Below, piece by piece: positions 55,178-62,740 of a stretch of DNA of 64,000 bases. A program made the translations under genes and the position numbers. Source of the stretch: an uncultured Fidelibacterota bacterium. Its GTDB lineage: Bacteria > Fidelibacterota > Marinisomatia > Marinisomatales > Marinisomataceae. Location of the stretch: the NCBI GenBank assembly GCA_902525615.1, contig CABZHT010000001.1:537282-601281 (forward strand). The letters run 5' to 3'. Positions within the stretch are counted from its first letter, which is position 1. Every line of letters starts with the position of its first letter. The notes below the pieces were generated by a model. That model saw only the letters and a list, made by a program, of their open reading frames with translations. It did not search any database and was not told the origin of the DNA.

Positions 55178-56347
55178 ATGAAATATATTGGTCCAGACTT
55201 TTGCAACATTACTTCTCTTTTAACAGATGAAGAGCTGTTAATTCAAAAAACAGCAAACGAATTTGTAACAAAAGAGTTTATTCCTTTGGTAAATGAATAT
55301 TATGAAAAAGGTTCATTTCCTATTGATTTAATACCCAAAATGGGTGAACTAGGATTTTTTGGTGCAACATTACCTAAAAAATATGGTGGTAGTGAAATTA
55401 GCAGTACTGCTTATGGTTTAATTATGCAGGAATTAGAAAAAGGAGATTCAGGTTTAAGATCTGTTTGTAGTGTTCAAGGAGGTCTTGTAATGTATCCTAT
55501 TTTTCAATATGGAACAGAAGAGCAAAAAGATAAATGGCTACCTAAGCTTGCATCTGGAGAAGCTGTAGGTTGTTTTGGTTTAACCGAGTCTAATCATGGC
55601 TCTGATCCCGGCGGGATGACTACTAAAGCTGTTAAGGATGGAGATGACTGGATTATCAATGGATCTAAAATGTGGATTACTAATGGAACTGTTGCAGATG
55701 TAGCGGTAGTTTGGGCTAAAGATGAAGAAGGCGTAGTAAGGGGTTTTCTACTTGAAAAAGGAATGGATGGTTTTACTGCATCCAATATTCATGGTAAAAT
55801 GAGTTTAAGAGCATCTATTACTTCTGAATTATTTATGAAAGATGTTAGAGTTTCTGATAAAAATCGTTTGCCAGGAGTTGAGGGTTTAAAAGGTCCATTG
55901 TCTTGTTTGACCCAAGCCCGATATTCAATTGTTTGGGGAACAATAGGAGCAGCGATAGATTGTTATGAAGTTGCACTTGCTTACAGCAAGGACAGAAAAC
56001 AGTTCTCAAAACCTATAGCAGGCTTCCAATTGACTCAACAAAAACTAGTTGAAATGGTTCAAGAGATTACCAAAGCTCAATTATTAGCAATTCAATTGGG
56101 CAAACTAAAAGATTCGAACCTCTTAGACTTTGCTCATATATCCCTAGGAAAGAAAAATAATGTAGCAATTGCAAGAGATTGTGCTAAAAGTGCAAGAGAA
56201 ATTCTTGGAGCTAATGGGATAATGGACGATTATTCAGTAATGAGGCATATGATGAATCTTGAAACAGTTTACACGTATGAAGGAACACATGAAATACACA
56301 CATTGATTCTTGGACAGAAGATTACTGATTTACCTGCTTTTGAATAA
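55178..56347 (+). CDS. Glutaryl-CoA dehydrogenase-like acyl-CoA dehydrogenase
   Basis: This FAD enzyme of the acyl-CoA dehydrogenase family has 389 residues. It probably oxidises and decarboxylates glutaryl-CoA to crotonyl-CoA in lysine or tryptophan breakdown. FAD and substrate motifs are GCFGLTESNHGSDPGG and WITNGTVADVAVVWAK. The helical C-terminus is ARYSIVWGTIGAAIDCY, DRKQFSKPIAGFQLTQQKL, and the catalytic Glu is in YTYEGTHEIHTLILGQ, the GCDH signature. Electrons would go to EtfAB, encoded 5 kb downstream. Its 3' end overlaps convergent birA by 26 bp. Confidence 0.87.
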   Translation: MKYIGPDFCNITSLLTDEELLIQKTANEFVTKEFIPLVNEYYEKGSFPIDLIPKMGELGFFGATLPKKYGGSEISSTAYGLIMQELEKGDSGLRSVCSVQGGLVMYPIFQYGTEEQKDKWLPKLASGEAVGCFGLTESNHGSDPGGMTTKAVKDGDDWIINGSKMWITNGTVADVAVVWAKDEEGVVRGFLLEKGMDGFTASNIHGKMSLRASITSELFMKDVRVSDKNRLPGVEGLKGPLSCLTQARYSIVWGTIGAAIDCYEVALAYSKDRKQFSKPIAGFQLTQQKLVEMVQEITKAQLLAIQLGKLKDSNLLDFAHISLGKKNNVAIARDCAKSAREILGANGIMDDYSVMRHMMNLETVYTYEGTHEIHTLILGQKITDLPAFE

Positions 56348-56921
56348 CTTTATCAAGTAATTCAATAATTTCAAATAAAACTTTTTCTCTATTTATTTCT
56401 TTACCTAATTCTTTCGCAAAAGATGTGTGATTTGCTTTAGCATTAATATCTAGCTCTTTTACTTCAATATTAGAGTTAATATTAATTCCAATGCTCAATG
56501 CTTGATAATTATCACTATGACCAATCTGTACATTAGATAAAAGAATCCCAGCTATTTTTCTGTCTTTAACATAAATATCGTTGGGTGGTTTTTGATATGC
56601 TTCAATTTGATATTCATTAAGAATTCCTGCTATTGCTGAGCAGGTTTCATCAATTAGATTTTGTTGAAAATTATTTGATGAGCCAAGAATAATACTAAAT
56701 GTTAAATCTTTATAAGGTTCACTGTACCAAGATTTATTATAAGAGCCTTTACCAGAGGTTTGATTGTCCGTTATGACAATTTTACCAATAGAGCTTTTTT
56801 GATATTGTTGATCGAGAGCTATATTTAAAGTTGAGTCAATTGTTTCAAAATATATAAAAGACCCTTTTCCAGATTTAATCCAATTAGTTTTTAAATCAAT
56901 ATCTTTTAAGATTAATTGCAA
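56322..56921 (-). CDS. birA: Biotin-protein ligase, catalytic domain only
   Basis: This enzyme attaches biotin to carrier proteins such as acetyl- or propionyl-CoA carboxylase. The 199-residue protein has YFETIDSTLN and the biotinyl-AMP loop TSGKGSYNKSW (the usual GRGRxxxxW has Lys in place of Arg). WPNDI-like KPPNDIYVKDRKIAGILLS contains the catalytic Lys, and IGININ follows. There is no N-terminal helix-turn-helix, so it is not a repressor. The start is a TTG overlapping the end of the LysM gene. The C-terminal cap domain is short or missing. Confidence 0.85.
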   Translation of the reverse strand: MQLILKDIDLKTNWIKSGKGSFIYFETIDSTLNIALDQQYQKSSIGKIVITDNQTSGKGSYNKSWYSEPYKDLTFSIILGSSNNFQQNLIDETCSAIAGILNEYQIEAYQKPPNDIYVKDRKIAGILLSNVQIGHSDNYQALSIGININSNIEVKELDINAKANHTSFAKELGKEINREKVLFEIIELLDKVIQKQVNQ

Positions 56922-57484
56922 GGATCAAGTTTTTTTCTCATCTTGAATGTAGTGCCAGGTTGTAATACTCCATCTGTTGATTTAATCAATTGAGCATTAT
57001 CTACGTAAATGATAACCCAAGCTAATTCATCGCCGTACACTCTTTGTGCTAAGTTCCATGCAGTATCACCTGATTGAATTGTATAGTCAAAAAACTCAGG
57101 CTCACAGTCCCTTACATCAGAAGATTCTCTTTTAAGTGATAAAAAGTTGTATGGATATAAACGATCTGGATTATCGCCAATTTCATACTTGTTCCATGAA
57201 TAGATATCTCTCCACATTGACGCATCACCATATTCTCTTAAGGCTATTTTAGTTAGAAAGTCACCTCTTTTAATCATATATGGTTCAAAAACAGTTACAG
57301 GCAATGGTGGTGATTCTGGCTCTTGCACAGTAAATGTTTCAACAGAGACTTCTTCTTTTGCCGCAACTTCATTGCTTTCTTCTGCTTCTTGAAGAGAAAC
57401 TTCATTACCAACGCTAGGAACATTTCCTGAACAACTGATTATTAATAATCCCAGTAAAACAAATATTAAATTTTTATGTAACAT
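56912..57484 (-). CDS. LysM-domain lipoprotein
   Basis: This outer-membrane or periplasmic lipoprotein has 190 residues and a lipobox MLHKNLIFVLLGLLIISC. An acidic Glu/Val-rich linker (about 25-60) is followed by two LysM-like modules: YMIKRGDFLTKIALREYGDASMW (about 77-130) and YTIQSGDTAWNLAQRVYGDELAW (about 140-185). LysM binds peptidoglycan. GGAGGAAATT precedes the ATG. It lies between methylmalonyl-CoA mutase and birA, with birA overlapping its end. Confidence 0.85.
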   Translation of the reverse strand: MLHKNLIFVLLGLLIISCSGNVPSVGNEVSLQEAEESNEVAAKEEVSVETFTVQEPESPPLPVTVFEPYMIKRGDFLTKIALREYGDASMWRDIYSWNKYEIGDNPDRLYPYNFLSLKRESSDVRDCEPEFFDYTIQSGDTAWNLAQRVYGDELAWVIIYVDNAQLIKSTDGVLQPGTTFKMRKKLDPCN

Positions 57485-57533
57485 AATTTCCTCCTAAAAA
57501 TAAAACTAAATTAATCTATAATTGTTCCAAATA

Positions 57534-59021
57534 TTATTCTAAATATTCACCAAAAACTGTTTTTAAAGCAATTATTATTTCACCTAAAGTGCAATTATTT
57601 TCAACACAGGTTATAATTTGTGGCATTAGGTTCTTGTTAGTTTTGGCTACATTAACTAACTCATTTAATGATTCTTTTACAATTTTATTGTCTCTTTGTC
57701 CTTTAAAAATATTTAATCGTTGTAGTCTGTGCTTTGAGCTATCATTAAATGAAGTGCCTGAATCTATAATCTCATTTTCGTTTATAAACTTATTTACTCC
57801 AACTAAGATGGTTTTTTTTGAGTCAATATCTTCTTGAAATTGGAATGCAGATTTTTCAATCTCACTTTGAATTTCACCTTTTTCAATTAAGGTTTTCATA
57901 CCACCTTTTTCAAATATTTCATCAATTTTCAATCCTACTTCTTTAACAATATTATTAGTTAAGTCTTTGATAATCGAACTATCTCCTAATGGATCAATAT
58001 AGTTTGCGACTCCACTTTCATGTGCAATTATTTGCTGAATTCTTAAAGCTGTAGTTGCATTTTCTTCTGAAGGTAAACTGACTGCTTCATCTTTTCCATT
58101 TGTATGAATTGATTGAGCTCCTCCAAAAACGGCTGATAAGCTTTCTAAAGTTGTTCTGGCTATATTATTATCAATTTGTTGTGCAGTAAGCGTTGATCCG
58201 CCGGTTTGAACATGAAATCTACATAATTGAGATTTGACATTATCTATTTTAAATCTTTTCTTTATTATCTTAGCCCAAATAATTCTTGCAGCCCTAAATT
58301 TCGCAACTTCTTCGAAGAAATCTCGGTGAGCATTGAAAAAAAATGAGACTTGCTCAGTCAGTTTAATAAGGTCCAGATCATCTTCTTCAGCTTTTTCTAG
58401 ATATGTGATAGCATTAGCAAATGTAAAAGCTAGCTCTTGAACTGCGGTGCTCCCAGCTTCTCGAATGTGATATCCTGATATAGAAATGCTATTCCATTTA
58501 GAAAGATTTTGTTGACAAAATTCAAAAACATTGGAAGTTAATCTTAGCGAGTGTTCTACAGGAAAAATGAAAGTTCCTCGAGCAATATATTCCTTAAGAA
58601 TATCATTTTGCAAAGTTCCACGAAGAGCATCAAAGTCATAACCTCGTTTTTTAGCTGTTGCAAAATAAAATGCTAACAAAATGGAAGCAGTAGAGTTGAT
58701 TGTCATAGAAACTGAAATATCTTCAAGATTAATATTTTCAAAAAGACGTTCTATATCCTCAATAGTTGAAATTGGAACACCAGATTTTCCTACTTCTCCA
58801 AAAGACATATCATTATCAGAGTCGTATCCCATCTGTGTTGGTAAGTCAAATGCCACAGATAAACCACTTACTCCATTTTTAATTAGCTTTAAATATCTTT
58901 TATTTGATTCAGTAACAGACGAAAAACCTGCATATTGTCGCATAGTCCATAGTTTATCTTGGTACATATTTTTATAGATACCTTTTTCAAATGGATATTT
59001 ACCAAATTTGTTTTTTGACAT
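57534..59021 (-). CDS. Methylmalonyl-CoA mutase, catalytic (alpha) part without B12 domain
   Basis: The enzyme interconverts methylmalonyl-CoA and succinyl-CoA with adenosylcobalamin. The 495-residue protein matches the N-terminal TIM-barrel: LWTMRQYAGFSSV (the Tyr of the mutase active site), GLSVAFDLPTQMGYDSD, SISGYHIREAGSTAVQEL, FHVQTGGSTLT and HTNGKDEAVSLPSEE. It ends at FGEYLE with no C-terminal cobalamin-binding domain (DxHxxG), so a separate B12-binding subunit must be supplied elsewhere, as in archaeal-type enzymes. Biotin ligase nearby fits propionyl-CoA carboxylase upstream in the same pathway. Confidence 0.9.
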   Translation of the reverse strand: MSKNKFGKYPFEKGIYKNMYQDKLWTMRQYAGFSSVTESNKRYLKLIKNGVSGLSVAFDLPTQMGYDSDNDMSFGEVGKSGVPISTIEDIERLFENINLEDISVSMTINSTASILLAFYFATAKKRGYDFDALRGTLQNDILKEYIARGTFIFPVEHSLRLTSNVFEFCQQNLSKWNSISISGYHIREAGSTAVQELAFTFANAITYLEKAEEDDLDLIKLTEQVSFFFNAHRDFFEEVAKFRAARIIWAKIIKKRFKIDNVKSQLCRFHVQTGGSTLTAQQIDNNIARTTLESLSAVFGGAQSIHTNGKDEAVSLPSEENATTALRIQQIIAHESGVANYIDPLGDSSIIKDLTNNIVKEVGLKIDEIFEKGGMKTLIEKGEIQSEIEKSAFQFQEDIDSKKTILVGVNKFINENEIIDSGTSFNDSSKHRLQRLNIFKGQRDNKIVKESLNELVNVAKTNKNLMPQIITCVENNCTLGEIIIALKTVFGEYLE

Positions 59022-59083
59022 ATTAAAAATTAATCCTTTATAAAATTAAATATTCTAATTAATGATTAAATTAACATAAAGAT

Positions 59084-59587
59084 ATGGAATTCACTTTAAA
59101 AGAAAAATTAATGCTTGCAACTAAATATCAAAAATATTCCGATAATTATGATCATCCTAACAAATTTAATGGCGAAAGCTTAGTTATTCTTCCAGATAAT
59201 GATATTGCTTTTAAAATGGCACAACTTTTCACAGTAAAAGCGCAAACTAAGGTTTACTATCTATTAAAAGATTCTATTTCTAGCTTTTATTCTGATGAAA
59301 TAATCCAAAATTCAATACAATACACATATAATGATATGAATTCTTTATGTTTACCAAGAGATATCTTTATTGATAAAATTAGAACACATGATTTTGAAAA
59401 TATTATTGATTTGAATGCAAACTTTAGCAGGTTTGGAGCTTTCTTGTGTTTGCTAAGTAACTCAAAAGTTAGAATGGGTTTTAATTATGATAATTCCAAA
59501 AAATATTATAATGTTATATTGGATTCTAATTATCAGCAAGATTTAGAAGGAACTTTTAAAATGATACAGCAGTTTATAAAAATATGA
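59084..59587 (+). CDS. Unrecognised 167-residue protein, possible GT9-like half
   Basis: No firm family. It has a Rossmann-like flavour: GESLVILPDNDIAFKMAQLF, then TKVYYLLKDSI, and FENIIDLNANFSRFGAFLCLLSNSKVRMGFN. The last segment resembles the N-terminal half of family 9 (heptosyltransferase-like) glycosyltransferases, but the C-terminal donor-binding half is absent. No signal peptide. It ends in an ATGA overlap with the beta-helix gene, so the two proteins are probably made together. The glycosyltransferase link is a guess from pattern. Confidence 0.45.
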   Translation: MEFTLKEKLMLATKYQKYSDNYDHPNKFNGESLVILPDNDIAFKMAQLFTVKAQTKVYYLLKDSISSFYSDEIIQNSIQYTYNDMNSLCLPRDIFIDKIRTHDFENIIDLNANFSRFGAFLCLLSNSKVRMGFNYDNSKKYYNVILDSNYQQDLEGTFKMIQQFIKI

Positions 59588-60351
59588 TAGAACATTTGAA
59601 AAAAATTATATCATCTGATTTAATTATAAATGATAAAGTTTATAATGTAGATGACAGTCTTAAATTTCCGTGGCAATGGATTGCTAATATAGATCTTTTT
59701 TTTAAAGATATTGAAAGTTCATATTCAAATATTGATAATGTTGTTATAAATGAATCCAATGGACCTGTTTTTATCTCTAGCTCAGCGATTATAGAGCCGT
59801 TTGTAGTTCTTAATGGCCCTGTATTTATTGGGGATAACTGCTTAATCAAATCGCACTCAAATATTTCAAAATCAATAATTAACCATGATTGCAAAATTAA
59901 AGGTGAGGTGCATTCCTCTATTTTCCAACCATTTGCTAACAAAGCGCATGAAGGGTTCTTGGGACATTGCTTCATTGCTTCTTGGGTCAATCTTGGAGCA
60001 GGTACCACAACGAGTAATTTGAAGAATAATTATTCAAATGTTTCAGTAAAATGGAATGGAGAATTAATTGATACTAAATCTATTTTCTTTGGTTCAATTA
60101 TTGGAGAACATGTAAAAACATCAATTGGTACCAACCTAAATTCAGGGACAGTCATTGAAATGGGATCTAACATTGTCTCTCAATCTTTTCCACCAAGACA
60201 TATTCCAAGCTTTTCATTTTATTATAATGGGAAGATTTCAAAAATCGCTTTTGATGACTTTAAGGACGTCGCTTCAAAAGCAATGTTAAGGAGAAATGTT
60301 GATTTTTCCTCAATAGAGGATACTTTTTCTGATCTTTACAAAAAAGATTGA
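59584..60351 (+). CDS. Left-handed beta-helix acyltransferase-like protein (GlmU C-terminal-like)
   Basis: This 255-residue protein holds a hexapeptide left-handed beta-helix: VVINESNGPVFISSSAIIEPF, VVLNGPVFIGDNCLIKSHS, IINHDCKI. Then comes NLGAGTTTSNLKNNYSNVSV and GSIIGEHVKTSIGTNLNSGTVIEMGSNI, as in the C-terminal half of GlmU and of a Bacteroidetes sugar-nucleotidyltransferase family. The N-terminal ~70 residues (DSLKFPWQWIANIDLFF) look like the linker of that fused family. The nucleotidyltransferase half is absent. It may supply the acetyltransferase half of GlmU function, but this is inference. Confidence 0.75.
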   Translation: MIEHLKKIISSDLIINDKVYNVDDSLKFPWQWIANIDLFFKDIESSYSNIDNVVINESNGPVFISSSAIIEPFVVLNGPVFIGDNCLIKSHSNISKSIINHDCKIKGEVHSSIFQPFANKAHEGFLGHCFIASWVNLGAGTTTSNLKNNYSNVSVKWNGELIDTKSIFFGSIIGEHVKTSIGTNLNSGTVIEMGSNIVSQSFPPRHIPSFSFYYNGKISKIAFDDFKDVASKAMLRRNVDFSSIEDTFSDLYKKD

Positions 60352-60376
60352 CACAATACCAAACAAATAATATCTT
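60348..60376 (+). promoter_or_regulatory. Candidate sigma-70 promoter in front of the zinc-ribbon gene
   Basis: TTGACA (60348-60353) and TATCTT (60371-60376) are separated by exactly 17 bases. The ATG of the zinc-ribbon gene begins 9 bases after the -10, so the mRNA would have almost no leader. The -35 overlaps the stop codon of the beta-helix gene. Confidence 0.45.
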
Positions 60377-60385
60377 CGAATCGAT

Positions 60386-60793
60386 ATGAGCACATTTGAT
60401 TTAAATAGAATTGACGAAGTAATAACTCCATGTTGTGACGTTGAAGTAAAGACTTCTGATATTGGCGATAAATTAAAATGTCCAGCCTGCGGCATGAATT
60501 TAAAGCAAAGAATTTTCTTACCATTCCTCGAATATTTAATGGAAAATGGACATGTAGAAAATTTAGATTTTTTTGATTTAGATTTATATAATCAAGATAA
60601 AGAGTCCTTAGATAGTGAAGATGAAGAATATGAACTAGACAAATATGAAGTAAAAAAAGATAGCTTAAATATCTATGAAGATGATTCGAAGTTTGGAGGG
60701 AATAACACGGTCGCAGCTGAAACTTCAACTTCAATAGATGAGTCTGCTGTTTCTAGTGATTGGACAAAATTTGCTACAGAGGATTCAGAATAA
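60386..60793 (+). CDS. Small acidic zinc-ribbon protein
   Basis: The 135-residue protein begins with a zinc-ribbon-like module: ITPCCDVEVKTS, then KLKCPACGMNLK (CC and CPAC as the metal ligands, about residues 13-35). A helical hydrophobic stretch (IFLPFLEYLMENGH) follows. The remainder is very acidic and probably disordered (DLYNQDKESLDSEDEEYELDKYE; ETSTSIDES). No signal peptide. No family is recognised. The zinc-ribbon makes a nucleic-acid or protein-binding role possible. Its own candidate promoter lies right upstream. Confidence 0.55.
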   Translation: MSTFDLNRIDEVITPCCDVEVKTSDIGDKLKCPACGMNLKQRIFLPFLEYLMENGHVENLDFFDLDLYNQDKESLDSEDEEYELDKYEVKKDSLNIYEDDSKFGGNNTVAAETSTSIDESAVSSDWTKFATEDSE

Positions 60794-60846
60794 AATTCTT
60801 TCAATAGCTTTATAATAATACTAAATTGATTGAACCAAAGATTTAT

Positions 60847-60918
60847 CAGGCTATAAAAAATGCGAAAGATTGAAAGACTTTCCCCCGCTTATCAACTTTC
60901 TTTTATAGCCTGTTTTTT
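60847..60918 (+). terminator. Long structured hairpin ending in a T-run, terminator or small RNA
   Basis: A perfect 12-bp stem, CAGGCTATAAAA (60847-60858) and TTTTATAGCCTG (60901-60912), is followed by six T. Inside, GAAAG/CTTTC and TTGA/TCAA can extend the helix past a five-base and a one-base bulge, leaving an 18-base loop with CCCCC. It is longer than a plain terminator and looks like a small RNA or attenuator. A TATAAT lies near 60821. It ends transcription of the zinc-ribbon gene before etfB. Confidence 0.75.
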
Positions 60919-60995
60919 GTTATAATTATTGATTGTTTAATTTAATTTTTAAAGGTTATATTAAAATAGACTGAATAGTCGGTTTTTTGAAAAAA

Positions 60996-61760
60996 ATGAA
61001 AATAGCAGTATTAACAAAAGCAATTCCAAGTTACGAATCCAGTATTAGAGTAGACAGCTCTGGTTGTTGGATTGATGAGTCCGTTGTTAATTACGTTGTC
61101 AATGAAAGTGATTCATTTGCTCTGGAAGAAGCATTACAAATTAAGGAAAATGCTGGTGAAGATTCTGAAGTCGTTGTTGTTACTCTTGGATCTGAAGCCA
61201 ATACCTCAAAAGTAATTAAAGATGGATTGGCAAAAGGTGCAGATCGTGGAATTTTTATTAAAAATGAATCTACTACAACAGATCCGCTAACAGTCGCTAA
61301 AATTTTTGCTGATAATTTAAAACCTGAAAATTTTGATTTAATTTTATCTGGTTTACAATCAGACGATATGGGTTCTGGACAAACAGGTGTTTTGATTGGA
61401 GAGTTGCTTGAGATGTCAACAGCTACACTCGCCATAGAAACTCAGGTTGAAGGTGATAAGATTAAAATTAAGAGAGAGCTGGAATCAGGATGGTTCCAGT
61501 GGGTAACACTTCCTTTCCCTTCAAGCATATCAATTCAGTCTGGTATTAATGAACCACGCTACCCTTCTCTCAAAGGAATTATGGGAGCAAAAAGAAAAGA
61601 ATTAAATAAACTTGAATCTTCTCCTGAATCTCAAAGCCAAAGTTTTGTAAATTTATATGTTCCAAAAAATGAGAAGTTCACAGAAAAAATCGAAGGTGAT
61701 GCAGATTCAATTGTAGCTAAGCTAATGGATATTTTAAAAAATAAATTAAAAGTTATATAA
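60996..61760 (+). CDS. etfB: Electron transfer flavoprotein beta subunit
   Basis: EtfB with EtfA carries electrons from acyl-CoA dehydrogenases. The ATG at 60996 is preferred to a TTG three codons upstream. The 254-residue protein has KIAVLTKAIPSYES at the start, SFALEEALQIKE, DLILSGLQSDDMGSGQTG (nucleotide-binding) and ELESGWFQWVTLPFPSSISIQSG, followed by EPRYPSLKGIMGAKRKE, the EtfB C-terminal signature. Its stop shares a base with the etfA start (TAATG). Confidence 0.94.
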   Translation: MKIAVLTKAIPSYESSIRVDSSGCWIDESVVNYVVNESDSFALEEALQIKENAGEDSEVVVVTLGSEANTSKVIKDGLAKGADRGIFIKNESTTTDPLTVAKIFADNLKPENFDLILSGLQSDDMGSGQTGVLIGELLEMSTATLAIETQVEGDKIKIKRELESGWFQWVTLPFPSSISIQSGINEPRYPSLKGIMGAKRKELNKLESSPESQSQSFVNLYVPKNEKFTEKIEGDADSIVAKLMDILKNKLKVI

Positions 61761-62731
61761 TGGTATTAGTTGTATTAGAAAACCAAAGAGGTAAAATTCA
61801 TCCTTTTAGTCTTGAGGCAGTAGCAGCAGGACAGAGGTTTGCAAATGAATTGAATTGTGACTTATCCATATTATGTCTTGGGGAAAAAGTTGATGAATTA
61901 AAATCCCAAGCACAAAATTTCAAAGCGAACAAACTTATTTCAGCAAAAAATGACTTAATTGATATGTATTCTGCTGACGGTTATTCAAAGGTTCTTGCAG
62001 ATGTGATCAGTGAACTTTCTCCAAAATACACTTTAGTAGGTCATTCCTACATGGTTAGAGATTTTGCTCCAAGAGTAAGCGCAAAGCTTAATATACCATT
62101 TGTGAGTGACATTATTTCTGTAGATTTTAACAATGGTAACCCACATTTCTCTAAACAAGTTTTTAACGCAAAGCTTGCAACGAGTATCGAATTATCCTCA
62201 GATCAAGCTCTGCTAAGTTTTCAATCTGCAGCCTTTTCTAGTGATGATATTGAACAAGGAGGACCTGAGTCAGAAGAAGAATTTAATGTTCAACTATCTG
62301 ATAGCGATATTAAATCAAATAGCGAACCTGAGTTCCAAGAATCATCTACCGGGGTTGATTTAACAGCAGCAGAGTTAATTGTTTCTGTTGGAAGAGGAAT
62401 TGAAAGTGAAGACAATCTCCCTACAATGCAATCTTTAGCTGATGCGATGGGTGCAGAAGTTGCTTCTTCACGACCGGTAGTGGATATGGGTTGGTTGCCT
62501 CCATATAGACAAGTTGGTAGTTCGGGTCAGGTTGTATCTCCTAAGTTGTATTTTTCTTGCGGTGTTTCCGGAGCTATTCAACACGTCGTTGGTATGAAAG
62601 GTTCAAAAAATGTATTGGCGATCAATAAAGATGAAGATGCCCCTATATTTGAAATTGCTGATTATGCCGTTATTGGTGACGTACTTGAAATTGTGCCTAA
62701 ATTGACTGAGGAAATTAACAACAGTAAGTAA
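61760..62731 (+). CDS. etfA: Electron transfer flavoprotein alpha subunit
   Basis: EtfA holds the FAD that passes electrons to the quinone reductase. The 323-residue protein has an N-terminal Rossmann-like domain (VVLENQRGKIHPFSLEAVAAGQR). The C-terminal FAD-binding domain has LIVSVGRGIESEDNLPTMQ, SRPVVDMGWLPPYRQVGSSG, LYFSCGVSGAIQHVVGM, VLAINKDEDAPIF and DYAVIGDVLEIVPKL. All these are EtfA hallmarks. The membrane Fe-S oxidoreductase gene starts 9 bases after its stop, so the three are one operon. Confidence 0.95.
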   Translation: MVLVVLENQRGKIHPFSLEAVAAGQRFANELNCDLSILCLGEKVDELKSQAQNFKANKLISAKNDLIDMYSADGYSKVLADVISELSPKYTLVGHSYMVRDFAPRVSAKLNIPFVSDIISVDFNNGNPHFSKQVFNAKLATSIELSSDQALLSFQSAAFSSDDIEQGGPESEEEFNVQLSDSDIKSNSEPEFQESSTGVDLTAAELIVSVGRGIESEDNLPTMQSLADAMGAEVASSRPVVDMGWLPPYRQVGSSGQVVSPKLYFSCGVSGAIQHVVGMKGSKNVLAINKDEDAPIFEIADYAVIGDVLEIVPKLTEEINNSK

Positions 62732-62740
62732 GAATCTCTT

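Noticed and set aside
59084-60351. A single frameshifted gene split at 59584
   Set aside because: The two parts overlap as ATGA with their own start, and the first part does not look like the nucleotidyltransferase half expected for a fused protein.
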